In this document: one piece after another, positions 1 through 6,188 of the stretch
How positions within the stretch are numbered: the first letter of the stretch is position 1
Layout: every line of letters begins with the position of its first letter
From: a bacterium
GTDB taxonomy: Bacteria; Zixibacteria; MSB-5A5; GN15; FEB-12
Direction of reading: 5' to 3'
Assembly (NCBI GenBank): GCA_030612965.1
Contig: JAUWMW010000150.1
Coordinates: 1-6,327 of the forward strand
DNA: 6,327 bases
Notes under the pieces: generated by a model
What the model was told of the DNA's origin: nothing
The model's input: the letters and a program-made list of their open reading frames with translations, nothing else
Databases searched by the model: none
Program-made: the position numbers and the translations under genes

Positions 1-78
1 CAGGAGCCGACGGAATTCGGTGGCAAACGGCGCCTCCAGGCGGAAGTTGTCAATGACTGAGAGTCGCTTCGGTTTCAC
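1..78 (-). CDS. 5' end of a gene, probably a polysaccharide tyrosine autokinase/ATPase (partial)
   Basis: Only the first 26 codons are present; the frame stays open to the window edge. It starts at a GTG two bases after the TAA of the TPR gene, with AAGG eight bases upstream as a plausible ribosome binding site, so it is the next cistron of the same operon. The peptide begins MKPKRLSVIDNF and continues LEAPFATEFRRLL. A segment of the type 'SPxxExFRxLxxxI' is characteristic of the region just before the Walker A motif in CpsD/CapB/Wzc-type bacterial tyrosine kinases, which partner with Wzz-type proteins. The Wzz protein in this operon lacks a fused kinase domain, so a separate kinase is expected nearby. 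The Walker motifs themselves lie outside the window, so the start is well supported but the function is an inference. Confidence 0.6.
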   Translation of the reverse strand, partial: MKPKRLSVIDNFRLEAPFATEFRRLL

Positions 79-80
79 AC

Positions 81-1202
81 TTATGACCTTTGCGCAATCT
101 GGCTGAGGATGCCGCAAATGGCTTCGTACTGTTTGGCAGCCTCATTCAGGTCACCGGCAACCTTACCTAATGAAGGATTCATATCGACCACGCGCTGGTA
201 CTGTTCCACACCCTTTCGCCAAAGAAGACGCGCCTGTTCGAAATAACAGCGCCCCAACTCCGAATACAAGTCAACGTAGGATGGGTTTTTATCGACTTCA
301 GCTTGCAGGAAGGCAATGCGCTCGGCGATAGCTTCTTCCGACACCCACTCCGGATACATCACGAAGCGCATATAGAAGGTGGTGAATTCCCGACGGTGTT
401 GTTCCTTCTTCTGTTGCTGAACGCTCATCAGCAGGTCGTTGGCCCGTTGGAGTTGCGATTTCGAAATCGCCTGCATGCCCTGACGATAGGTGTCACAGTC
501 GTACTCCGGCTGTATCAAGGCGGCTCTCTTGAAGTAATCAGTCGACTTGGTGAGTACGCTCTCAAAAAGGCTGGTGTCTTTACCACCAAGGGCATTCTGA
601 AGCAGAGCCAGGCCCAGATTGAAGTAGGCGTCGGCGTAATAAAGGTTGACCCTGATCGCCTCCTCCAACTCGATCACGGCCCGCTTGAATGATCGTCCGG
701 CCAACAGTGCCTCGCCCAGGTTGTTACGATAGTCGGCGAACCCCGGACGCGCCTTGACGGCGGCCTCGGCCGCCTGCATGGCTTCGGGCACCTGCCCCAG
801 CGCAAGACAGGTCATGCCAAGCTGGTTGTACGCCTGATGCATCTGTGAATCGTAGCGGACAGCCTTCTCGAACAAGGTGCCGGCCTCATCATACAGCTTC
901 TTGTAGAAGAACGCCATTCCCAGATGATACAGCTTCCGAGCGTCCCCTTCGGTTGAGATTGTACGATACGCTTCCAGGAGCGTCTTGATCTCTTTCTTCA
1001 TTTCCCCGTGCTTGATCTTCACCAGCGAAAGCAGTTCTTCGGAACTCACCTCCGCAGGATGCGGACTCTGGACTAACTCCACAGGCCGTCCATCCACGTA
1101 AACCGTCGTCGAAACGCGACAGGGGTCGGAGTCACTGGAAGTTTGGATGATGTACTCTTTGTTGTTCTCGACCAACTTGCTCTTTAATCGATACGTTTCC
1201 AT
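81..1202 (-). CDS. Cytoplasmic TPR-repeat protein of the polysaccharide export operon
   Basis: A 373-residue protein with no signal peptide or membrane segment, hence probably cytosolic. Residues 1-80 form a distinct mixed alpha/beta region (YRLKSKLVENNKEYIIQT, a strand-rich stretch TTVYVDGRPVE, then a Lys/Glu-rich helix) that I do not recognise as a named family. Residues 88-121, 122-155 and 156-189 are regular 34-residue TPR units with the usual LG and A positions (for example YNQLGMTCLALGQ). A fourth unit at about 190-234 carries an insertion of roughly 11 residues, and another TPR-like unit lies near 310-345. The reading frame can also start at a GTG at 1211, which overlaps the wzz-like stop codon as GTGA. 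I chose the ATG at 1202 because it has GAGG just upstream, whereas the GTG has no Shine-Dalgarno sequence. Tight coupling to the Wzz-like gene and to the next cistron suggests a scaffold or adaptor role in polysaccharide assembly. That role is inferred; the TPR assignment is firm. Confidence 0.85.
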   Translation of the reverse strand: METYRLKSKLVENNKEYIIQTSSDSDPCRVSTTVYVDGRPVELVQSPHPAEVSSEELLSLVKIKHGEMKKEIKTLLEAYRTISTEGDARKLYHLGMAFFYKKLYDEAGTLFEKAVRYDSQMHQAYNQLGMTCLALGQVPEAMQAAEAAVKARPGFADYRNNLGEALLAGRSFKRAVIELEEAIRVNLYYADAYFNLGLALLQNALGGKDTSLFESVLTKSTDYFKRAALIQPEYDCDTYRQGMQAISKSQLQRANDLLMSVQQQKKEQHRREFTTFYMRFVMYPEWVSEEAIAERIAFLQAEVDKNPSYVDLYSELGRCYFEQARLLWRKGVEQYQRVVDMNPSLGKVAGDLNEAAKQYEAICGILSQIAQRS

Positions 1203-1207
1203 AGGCC

Positions 1208-2707
1208 TCACCGTATACGAGGTAGTTTATCTATCTTAGGGATGGAGGCCAGCACCGGTATTCCGAGTAACATCTCGACATCTTCGGTCCGCTTGAATGA
1301 CTTATCCAAAACCTCGGCCAGGAACACCGCGCCCCCGCCGATGACCAACCCCAGCAGGAACCCCATCACCAGTATTTTCTTCTTATCGGGCCAAAACGGC
1401 GCCAACGGCACCCGGGCCGGTTCAACGATTTTGTACTTGGTGCGATCCTTGGCTCTCTCCGAGAGGATCTCAACGGTTGTTTCCTCGGAGCGGAAGGCGT
1501 CGCGGTATCGTCGCGCCTCGGCCACCATGCGCTCCAGTTCGCTGATCTCCGCCTGCAATCGAGGTATGCTACTGAGCGTCTCCGTGATTTCGTTATACGA
1601 AAGCTGCAACTGAGCCCGCTTGGAGTTCAGAATATCGAGGTTTTCGCGTACCACGAAATATCGTCTCAGTATCTCACGCTGATTGTCCGGATATGAAGCA
1701 AACTGTTCATCGACGGTCCGGTTCAGTTCACGTTCGAGGAAGCGCACGGCGTCGTTCATTCTGATGTTGACAGCTATAACTTTCTGCTCGTTCCAGGCAT
1801 ACTTCGCCATCATGCTGGCCAGTGTTGCTATCTGCCCGTCTATTTCGGTGCGCAACTCAATCAGGCTGTCGGTGTACCTAAGCCGGGTCGCGGCCAGATC
1901 GAAGCTTTCCAGTTGGCCCCTCAGAGTGAGCAGTCCGCTGGAATCGTTGGCGATTTCCAACTGAGTGCGGTCGATGTCCGAGAGGATCTCGCGTCTGTTT
2001 CCCTGCGAAGATATGTTGTCCGGCAATTGCATCTGAGTTAGACGCGACTGGGCCGCAGTCAACGAATCCAAAGCCTGTTGGTATTCCCACTCGGTGCGTT
2101 CCAACTGCAAATCAGCAAAGGATTGATTGTCGAGAATCTTCTCCAACTCGTAGCGTGATTTTTCCTGCTCCAGAATCTGAGCAAGGCGAGTCACCATGTT
2201 CTTCGCCTCAACCGGATCGGTAGACTCAACCTTGATCTTGATCTGATCGGCGCCCACAAAAGCCACACTTATCTGATCACGCAGGCGCTCCAGGAGCAAG
2301 TGAAACTTCAACTGCTCCAGACTCTGAAGGGGGTTGTCCTCACGCATCTGTGCGGCCTGACGACTAATCGCGACATTAACGTCTAACTTGAGATCACGAA
2401 TCAATTGGAACAGGTAGGCCTGCGATGTGATCTCGTTCTGCAGCGATTGCAACTGTCTCCGGCGATCGTCACTGCTCATGCGCGGGTTGGCTTCACGGCC
2501 GATGATACTGATTAGCTCGCGGGAGACGTTGTATGGTCGATCAATCCAGATGATAGTCGAGGAGCTATACAAAGGGGTCAGAAGAAATGAAGTGCCATAC
2601 CCAGCCACCGTGGCCAGGATCAGGGGAATGATTATCAGCCACTTGCGCTTCAGAGCAACAGCCAGAATCTCCCTGACGTCGACGCTTTTTTCTTCCTTGT
2701 GCTCCAT
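1208..2707 (-). CDS. Wzz-type polysaccharide co-polymerase / chain-length determinant protein
   Basis: A 499-residue inner-membrane protein with the classic polysaccharide co-polymerase layout. A short cytoplasmic N-terminus (VDVREILAVALKRKW) leads into membrane helix 1 at about residues 23-44. A Wzz-like region runs to about 100. A long periplasmic segment, predominantly helical and coiled-coil in character, covers about 180-420. A Pro-rich segment (PARVPLAPFWP, 430-440) precedes a Gly-rich second membrane helix at about 445-465, followed by the cytoplasmic tail DKSFKRTEDVEMLLGIPVLASIP that is typical of this family. The protein stops soon after this tail, so no tyrosine kinase domain is fused to it. 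Proteins of this class set polymer length and connect the polymerase to the outer-membrane exporter. The ATG has TAGG three bases upstream, and only 17 bases separate it from the preceding export gene. The family is clear; the exact polymer is unknown because no glycosyltransferase lies in the window. Confidence 0.9.
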   Translation of the reverse strand: MEHKEEKSVDVREILAVALKRKWLIIIPLILATVAGYGTSFLLTPLYSSSTIIWIDRPYNVSRELISIIGREANPRMSSDDRRRQLQSLQNEITSQAYLFQLIRDLKLDVNVAISRQAAQMREDNPLQSLEQLKFHLLLERLRDQISVAFVGADQIKIKVESTDPVEAKNMVTRLAQILEQEKSRYELEKILDNQSFADLQLERTEWEYQQALDSLTAAQSRLTQMQLPDNISSQGNRREILSDIDRTQLEIANDSSGLLTLRGQLESFDLAATRLRYTDSLIELRTEIDGQIATLASMMAKYAWNEQKVIAVNIRMNDAVRFLERELNRTVDEQFASYPDNQREILRRYFVVRENLDILNSKRAQLQLSYNEITETLSSIPRLQAEISELERMVAEARRYRDAFRSEETTVEILSERAKDRTKYKIVEPARVPLAPFWPDKKKILVMGFLLGLVIGGGAVFLAEVLDKSFKRTEDVEMLLGIPVLASIPKIDKLPRIR

Positions 2708-2724
2708 ATACCTATCGATGGACG

Positions 2725-3717
2725 CTACTCTTCATCCGCTGGTTTCAGGTTCTCATACAACAGCAAGGCTGAGGTTGCAACGCCGAGAATGGTGACGAAG
2801 GTACCAAGATTACGGCTCATGAAGCTCTGCTTCCGGAACGGCACGACGCAGACATCTTCCTTACGCATGATATGACGCGCCGGCGTACCGGTCAGGGCGT
2901 ATTTTTCGAGATCAACTAACATAGTTTGGCCGTAGTAGCCGTCTTTGCTGATCAGCTTGGTATGTTTGAGATCGGCCATGTCGGTATGGCCGCCTGCCAT
3001 CGCCATCGCCTCCATGACGTCGAGATTATCCTGGTAGCGAATTGGCCCGGGAGTGTGGACAGCACCCATTACATAGACGACGTTTTTCCGGGTAGCCAAC
3101 TGACCGAGATTCGGCGGCGCAACTCCAGCCGGTGAACTGGGAACGTCAATGGCATCGCGGCGGTTCAGCTTCGGCAGGTTCGCGACCACACCGGCCGCCA
3201 TCGCTGCCGCCACGTCTACAACTTCAACCTGACCGGCCCTATCGCCGCCGCGAATGATGTTCACCCGACTGAGATCACCGAGTTCGGTAATCCAGCCGGC
3301 TTCATTCAGAATCGTCAACAGATCAGGTATCTCCTCAAACGTCTTCTTACCCGGATCGTTCACCTGACCATAGACGAACACATGTTGATAGTTGTACTCC
3401 GTCACCTGGACCACGCATTGAGAGATGCGGTTGTTCAGGCGCGACATCCGTCTGACAATCTCAGTCTGCAAATCCTGGATTGTCTTACCCGCCGCTACAA
3501 TCTCTCCGACAATGTCCAGAGATACTGTGCCGTCCTGTGTCACTCGAACGGTGGTGTTCAACGCTGGGTCCTGCCAAAACTTGATCTGCAGCATATCTTC
3601 CGGACCGATTCGGTATTCCTCGGCCACGGCTGCAGTCGCACTGCATAGAAGCAGCACCATACCTGCAAGAAGAATCATCCTGTTCATTAAACCTGCACGC
3701 TTTTTGATAAGTTCCAT
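2725..3717 (-). CDS. Wza-like polysaccharide export protein (Poly_export plus two SLBB domains)
   Basis: An exported protein of 330 residues. It has a basic N-terminus, a hydrophobic core (MILLAGMVLLLCSA) and a Sec cleavage site after AVA at residue 32. The Cys in LLLCSA lacks a proper lipobox (Leu precedes it), so unlike E. coli Wza it is probably not a lipoprotein. A Poly_export domain starts at EEYRIGPEDMLQIKFW and runs to about 108. SLBB domain 1 spans about 112-195 (VFVYGQVNDPGKK) and SLBB domain 2 about 213-293 (VVYVMGAVHTPGPI). A hydrophobic helix at about 304-321 near the C-terminus matches the position of the outer-membrane-crossing helix in Wza. It would form the periplasmic and outer-membrane exit channel for the polymer handled by the downstream Wzz-like protein. 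Start choice is uncertain: the ATG at 3717 has AAAGG directly against it with no spacer, whereas the ATG at 3687 has AGG four bases upstream and gives a standard 22-residue signal peptide. Confidence 0.9.
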   Translation of the reverse strand: MELIKKRAGLMNRMILLAGMVLLLCSATAAVAEEYRIGPEDMLQIKFWQDPALNTTVRVTQDGTVSLDIVGEIVAAGKTIQDLQTEIVRRMSRLNNRISQCVVQVTEYNYQHVFVYGQVNDPGKKTFEEIPDLLTILNEAGWITELGDLSRVNIIRGGDRAGQVEVVDVAAAMAAGVVANLPKLNRRDAIDVPSSPAGVAPPNLGQLATRKNVVYVMGAVHTPGPIRYQDNLDVMEAMAMAGGHTDMADLKHTKLISKDGYYGQTMLVDLEKYALTGTPARHIMRKEDVCVVPFRKQSFMSRNLGTFVTILGVATSALLLYENLKPADEE

Positions 3718-3728
3718 CCTTTGAACAA

Positions 3729-3734
3729 CTTATA
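3729..3734 (-). promoter_or_regulatory. Possible -10 box for the export operon
   Basis: The minus strand reads TATAAG, five of six matches to the sigma70 -10 consensus, inside an AT-rich stretch. The sequence where a -35 box should lie (AATGGG) is a poor match, so the promoter would need help from an activator. A start of transcription near 3722 would fit translation from the ATG at 3687 better than from 3717. Support is by pattern only. Confidence 0.35.
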
Positions 3735-3756
3735 GTAAAATCGGCATATTTCCCAT

Positions 3757-3773
3757 TTACGTTAGCAACGTAA
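3757..3773. repeat. Perfect 7-bp inverted repeat (TTACGTT-AGC-AACGTAA) upstream of the export operon
   Basis: Two 7-base arms match perfectly around a 3-base centre in the non-coding gap before the export gene. If transcription starts about seven bases past the probable -10 box, the palindrome is centred near -43, where an activator commonly binds beside a weak -35 region. It has no following T-run in either direction, so a dimeric regulator's binding site is more likely than a terminator. The identity of the regulator is unknown. Confidence 0.5.
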
Positions 3774-3807
3774 GCATTCACCCCCTCGGCTGTAAAGCAT
3801 TAAATGC
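3772..3807. repeat. AAGCATT direct repeat and GCATT-A-AATGC palindrome
   Basis: AAGCATT occurs at 3772-3778 and again at 3795-3801, 23 bases apart. The second copy extends into a palindrome, GCATT-A-AATGC (3797-3807). Together with the neighbouring TTACGTT palindrome this makes the 119-base gap between the cyclase gene and the export gene unusually rich in short symmetric elements. It may hold several regulator sites, though short AT-rich repeats can arise by chance. Confidence 0.3.
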
Positions 3808-3836
3808 AGTCTGGAAGTTGCGGGAGCCAGCCGCTG

Positions 3837-5459
3837 TTACGGAACATCCTCGTAGACCAGCGATTTGTTGCGACCGCTCTCTTTGGCTTTCAATAGCGCC
3901 ATATCGGCAGCGTGGATCATTTGCCTGGAGTCATCGCCATGATCGGGGAATATGGCGCCGCCCAACGACACCGTGCATCTGAGCGGTTCGTCGGCGTTTT
4001 CGATTTGAAATCTGTTCCGAGAAATCGCATTCTGCAGACGCTTCATGAAGCGTCGACAAGTCTCCTGATCCGCCTCCGGCATAATGACGCAAAACTCATC
4101 TCCCCCGTACCTGGCCACAACATCGATAGAGCGAATACTGTTGCGAAGAATCTCGCCGAGTTGTCTTAGGATAGCATCACCGGCCAAGTGCCCGCAGGTG
4201 TCGTTGATCGCCTTGAGTTCATCGAGGTCGAACAGAATAAAGGCCAGTTTGCGTCCGTAACGCTGGGCGCGGGAAATCTCCTCGTCGAAACGACGCAGAA
4301 AATACCGCTGATTAGCCAGACCGGTCAGATTGTCGGTGTAAGACAACTCCTCGATGCGCACGAAAGACTCGGCATTGTCGATAAGGTCACCGACATGACC
4401 GCGCAGCGAGTCGAGGCGATCACGCACCATCGAGGGATCTCCCCCTCCGCTCCAGGCCAGAACTCCCTCGCGCTGCGGAGCTAATGAGTAGGTAGTGATA
4501 TAATCAAGCCCGCCACCGATCAGAGCTTCTATGGCCTTATTCAACGACTCGTCGGTGAACTTGAGATCGTTCAAACGCATGAGTTTCTTGTCATCGAGTT
4601 TCGATATCAAGCTGTCCAGCACCAATGTCTCAGGCAAGGCGATAGCCCCGCTGGTTCCCTGCGTCACAACGCGCAACACGTCGTCGTTCCATCGATGAAT
4701 ACACGCCGCTCGTTCCAGTTGAAGTTCGGAGACGAGGGTCTCAACAATCTGTATGATGATTGTTTCCGGTTTGCGGTGACGGACCAGTTTCATCATAGCA
4801 CTCCAACCCGGTGACTGGAGTCGGTGCGCTTCAGTTTCGGCGGTCGATAGTTTCTTCTGTAAGTCCTCGTTGCGCGACTCATGCCACTTGACATGATAAG
4901 CCGCGGACAAGGATTGGCCCAGGCTCGCCACTAATGACTTGAACGAGTGCTCGTGCGTTGAAAGAGTGCTGCGTATGAAGTAAACACCGTACAGATTCTC
5001 CCGCCAGTAGATTGGGAAGAAGGTGTCGAAACCCAGTTCCACCAACGTTGTATAGGTGTCGGTCGGCAGGACCGTCTTGAGATGAAAGAGGCATCGCGGC
5101 AGGTAATCGGCTCGCAGGCAATCACCGAAATCTTTGGTGTAGGGCAATCGGAAATCCCGCCGCTCGACCTTGGCAAGACCGTGACTGAAATTGTACCTTA
5201 ACCGACCTCGTTTCTTTCTCAAAAAGAGAATCCGTTCACAGCCGAACGATTGTGTGAGCAAATCCGATACTTTGGCCGCCACCTGTCCTATTACGCCGTC
5301 ACGACTGTTGGCCTGTAACAGAGCAGCGAACTCCTCAAGGTCCAGCCGCCGTAGTACGGCCAGCCGTTTGCGGTCATCACTGATGCGACGGATCAGCACC
5401 AGCGTCAGCAGCACGACCAAACAGGCCAGAATGAATATGAGAGTGTGTTCGGTCATCAT
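3837..5459 (-). CDS. Membrane-anchored diguanylate cyclase with two GAF-like sensor regions
   Basis: A 540-residue enzyme predicted to make cyclic di-GMP from two GTP. One N-terminal membrane helix (about residues 6-23, LIFILACLVVLLTLVLI) anchors it. Two GAF-like regions follow at about 45-190 and 225-365, separated by a short charged helix near 195-215. The catalytic GGDEF domain starts at about 372 with DNLTGLANQRYF. It has the metal and nucleotide segment FDLDELKAIND (410-420) and an unaltered active-site motif RYGGDEF (GGDEF at 452-456). RSID at 443-446 lies exactly five residues before it, which is the RxxD allosteric inhibitory site, so product feedback inhibition is expected. There is no EAL domain, so it should only synthesise the messenger. 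The first of two consecutive ATGs is used. A strong-looking promoter lies 22-49 bases upstream, implying a leader of only about 15 bases with a weak AAGAG as binding site. Its place next to polysaccharide export genes suggests control of that export; the sensed signal is unknown. Confidence 0.93.
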   Translation of the reverse strand: MMTEHTLIFILACLVVLLTLVLIRRISDDRKRLAVLRRLDLEEFAALLQANSRDGVIGQVAAKVSDLLTQSFGCERILFLRKKRGRLRYNFSHGLAKVERRDFRLPYTKDFGDCLRADYLPRCLFHLKTVLPTDTYTTLVELGFDTFFPIYWRENLYGVYFIRSTLSTHEHSFKSLVASLGQSLSAAYHVKWHESRNEDLQKKLSTAETEAHRLQSPGWSAMMKLVRHRKPETIIIQIVETLVSELQLERAACIHRWNDDVLRVVTQGTSGAIALPETLVLDSLISKLDDKKLMRLNDLKFTDESLNKAIEALIGGGLDYITTYSLAPQREGVLAWSGGGDPSMVRDRLDSLRGHVGDLIDNAESFVRIEELSYTDNLTGLANQRYFLRRFDEEISRAQRYGRKLAFILFDLDELKAINDTCGHLAGDAILRQLGEILRNSIRSIDVVARYGGDEFCVIMPEADQETCRRFMKRLQNAISRNRFQIENADEPLRCTVSLGGAIFPDHGDDSRQMIHAADMALLKAKESGRNKSLVYEDVP

Positions 5460-5480
5460 GATAAAGTGCTCTTACCAACA

Positions 5481-5508
5481 AATATAGACGGTGCAGTCTA
5501 TATGTCAA
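5481..5508 (-). promoter_or_regulatory. Strong sigma70-type promoter for the diguanylate cyclase gene
   Basis: On the minus strand a perfect -35 box TTGACA (5508-5503) is followed after 16 bases by TATATT (5486-5481), five of six matches to the -10 consensus. The -35 box begins immediately after the TGA of the upstream 97-residue gene, so the cyclase gene can be transcribed independently of that pair. The expected start of transcription is near 5474, about 15 bases before the ATG. This is the best promoter match I saw in the window. Confidence 0.65.
5482..5503. repeat. Perfect 8-bp inverted repeat overlapping the cyclase promoter (operator-like)
   Basis: ATATAGAC and GTCTATAT are perfect reverse complements separated by six bases (GGTGCA). 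The element fills the promoter spacer and includes five of the six bases of the -10 box, while one end touches the last base of the -35 box. A protein bound here would directly block RNA polymerase, so a repressor operator is the simplest reading. A hairpin terminator is unlikely because no T-run of useful length follows on either strand. Confidence 0.6.
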
Positions 5509-5802
5509 TCAATAACGGTCTCGACGTCGAGCCCGCACGAACCTGAATCGCGAACGTCGTTTAAGAAGGCGGTTTCTCCTGAGAATACCGAATACACGCC
5601 ACCAGCCGACATTGCTGAAGAATGGTTGACTCTGCAACTCACGGGTCATCTCGCGAATGGACGCGAAGGGGTCCTCACGCACCAGTGAAAGCACTTCGCT
5701 CTCCAAGTCCCCTCCCCCATGGAATTGACTCTCAACTTCTACCTGATAGCGCTGTGGTCGATTACCTGCAACAAACTGGTCATCAAGAGTCACACGCGTC
5801 AA
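5509..5802 (-). CDS. Small basic winged-helix-like protein, unrecognised family
   Basis: A 97-residue protein I cannot place in a named family. Residues 32-60 look like two helices (DLESEVLSLVRED, then PFASIREMTRELQ). Residues 63-80 (SNVGWWRVFGILRRNRLL) resemble a recognition helix, and the tail is extremely basic (13 Arg or Lys in the last 23 residues). This order resembles a winged helix-turn-helix DNA-binding fold, but nucleic-acid binding is inferred only. The start is a TTG whose last two bases form part of the STAS gene's stop (TTGA, 4-base overlap); a GTG three codons later is an alternative. Neither has a clear Shine-Dalgarno sequence, so translation probably depends on coupling to, or slippage from, the STAS gene. 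The frame is also open without a stop back through the A10 run inside the STAS gene. It ends one base before the -35 box of the cyclase promoter. Confidence 0.65.
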   Translation of the reverse strand: MTRVTLDDQFVAGNRPQRYQVEVESQFHGGGDLESEVLSLVREDPFASIREMTRELQSQPFFSNVGWWRVFGILRRNRLLKRRSRFRFVRARRRDRY

Positions 5803-6188
5803 AGTGGCGCTTTTTTTTTTGCCTCGATTCCGGCCAGTTCGCCGAAATCAGCCCGAGCGTCCTCCACCGACTCATAGGCTCGGAGAACGTTGTCGAATTC
5901 GAGCAAGTCGTATATCTCGTAAACGTTCGGAATCATATTGGCCAGCTTGATATCGCCGTCATTGGCCCGAACGTCACGGATGTTGGAGATGAATATCCCC
6001 CAGCCGGCTGATGATACGTAGTCCACCCCGGCCAAGTCGACCACGATTCGGTAGCGTCCCCTTTTGAGAAGCGAATCGAACACCTCTTCCAACTGGGAAG
6101 CCGTGGCGGTATCTATTACGCCGTCGACACGTACTTCCGAGGCGTCGTCCCGACTTCCTTCGGATAATGATATGGCTATACCTTCCAT
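5799..6188 (-). CDS. STAS-domain protein, anti-sigma factor antagonist-like
   Basis: A 129-residue single-domain protein with the SpoIIAA/RsbV-type STAS pattern. Strand SEVRVDGVIDTATA is followed by helix SQLEEVFDSLLKRG, then the strand and loop RIVVDLAGVDYVSSAGWGIF (45-66). The tail includes a DIKLANMIPNVYEIYDLLEF segment. The SSAG motif (59-62) occupies the place of the DS(S/T)G phosphorylation loop, and Ser60 is the candidate phosphorylated residue. Such proteins normally bind an anti-sigma kinase or another switch partner; none is encoded in the window. The ATG at 6188 is the only start, because a TGA lies in frame just upstream. A good GAGGTGA sits 13 bases before it (counting from GAGG), a long spacing. 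The C-terminus (IEAKKKAPL) is encoded over a ten-base A run and overlaps the next gene by four bases. Confidence 0.85.
   Translation of the reverse strand: MEGIAISLSEGSRDDASEVRVDGVIDTATASQLEEVFDSLLKRGRYRIVVDLAGVDYVSSAGWGIFISNIRDVRANDGDIKLANMIPNVYEIYDLLEFDNVLRAYESVEDARADFGELAGIEAKKKAPL
5811..5820 (-). other. A10 homopolymer, possible -1 slippage site between the STAS and winged-helix-like genes
   Basis: Ten consecutive A on the coding (minus) strand encode three Lys codons near the end of the STAS gene, nine bases before its TGA. Slippage by -1, or insertion of one A by RNA polymerase, moves reading into the frame of the 97-residue gene, which has no stop between the run and its TTG start. 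The fused product would be about 226 residues, with a junction KKKSAT in place of the STAS tail. Runs of nine or more A are known sites of transcriptional slippage and of indel errors in assemblies, so both explanations must be kept. Confidence 0.5.

Noticed and set aside
303..692. Plus-strand open frame of 129 codons inside the TPR gene
   Set aside because: It is wholly antisense to a well-supported TPR protein and its translation shows no domain or plausible composition; it is a shadow of the real coding frame.
3485..3781. Minus-strand 98-codon frame starting in the gap before the export gene
   Set aside because: It overlaps the export gene's signal peptide and Poly_export domain in another frame and has an unlikely composition; the gap is better explained as regulatory DNA.
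3797..3836. Possible terminator after the cyclase gene
   Set aside because: The only hairpin is GCAT-TTA-ATGC followed by TTTA; it is too short and AT-rich to count as an intrinsic terminator.
4188..4484. Plus-strand open frame opposite the GGDEF gene
   Set aside because: Fully antisense to the conserved catalytic domain, with no recognisable motif of its own.
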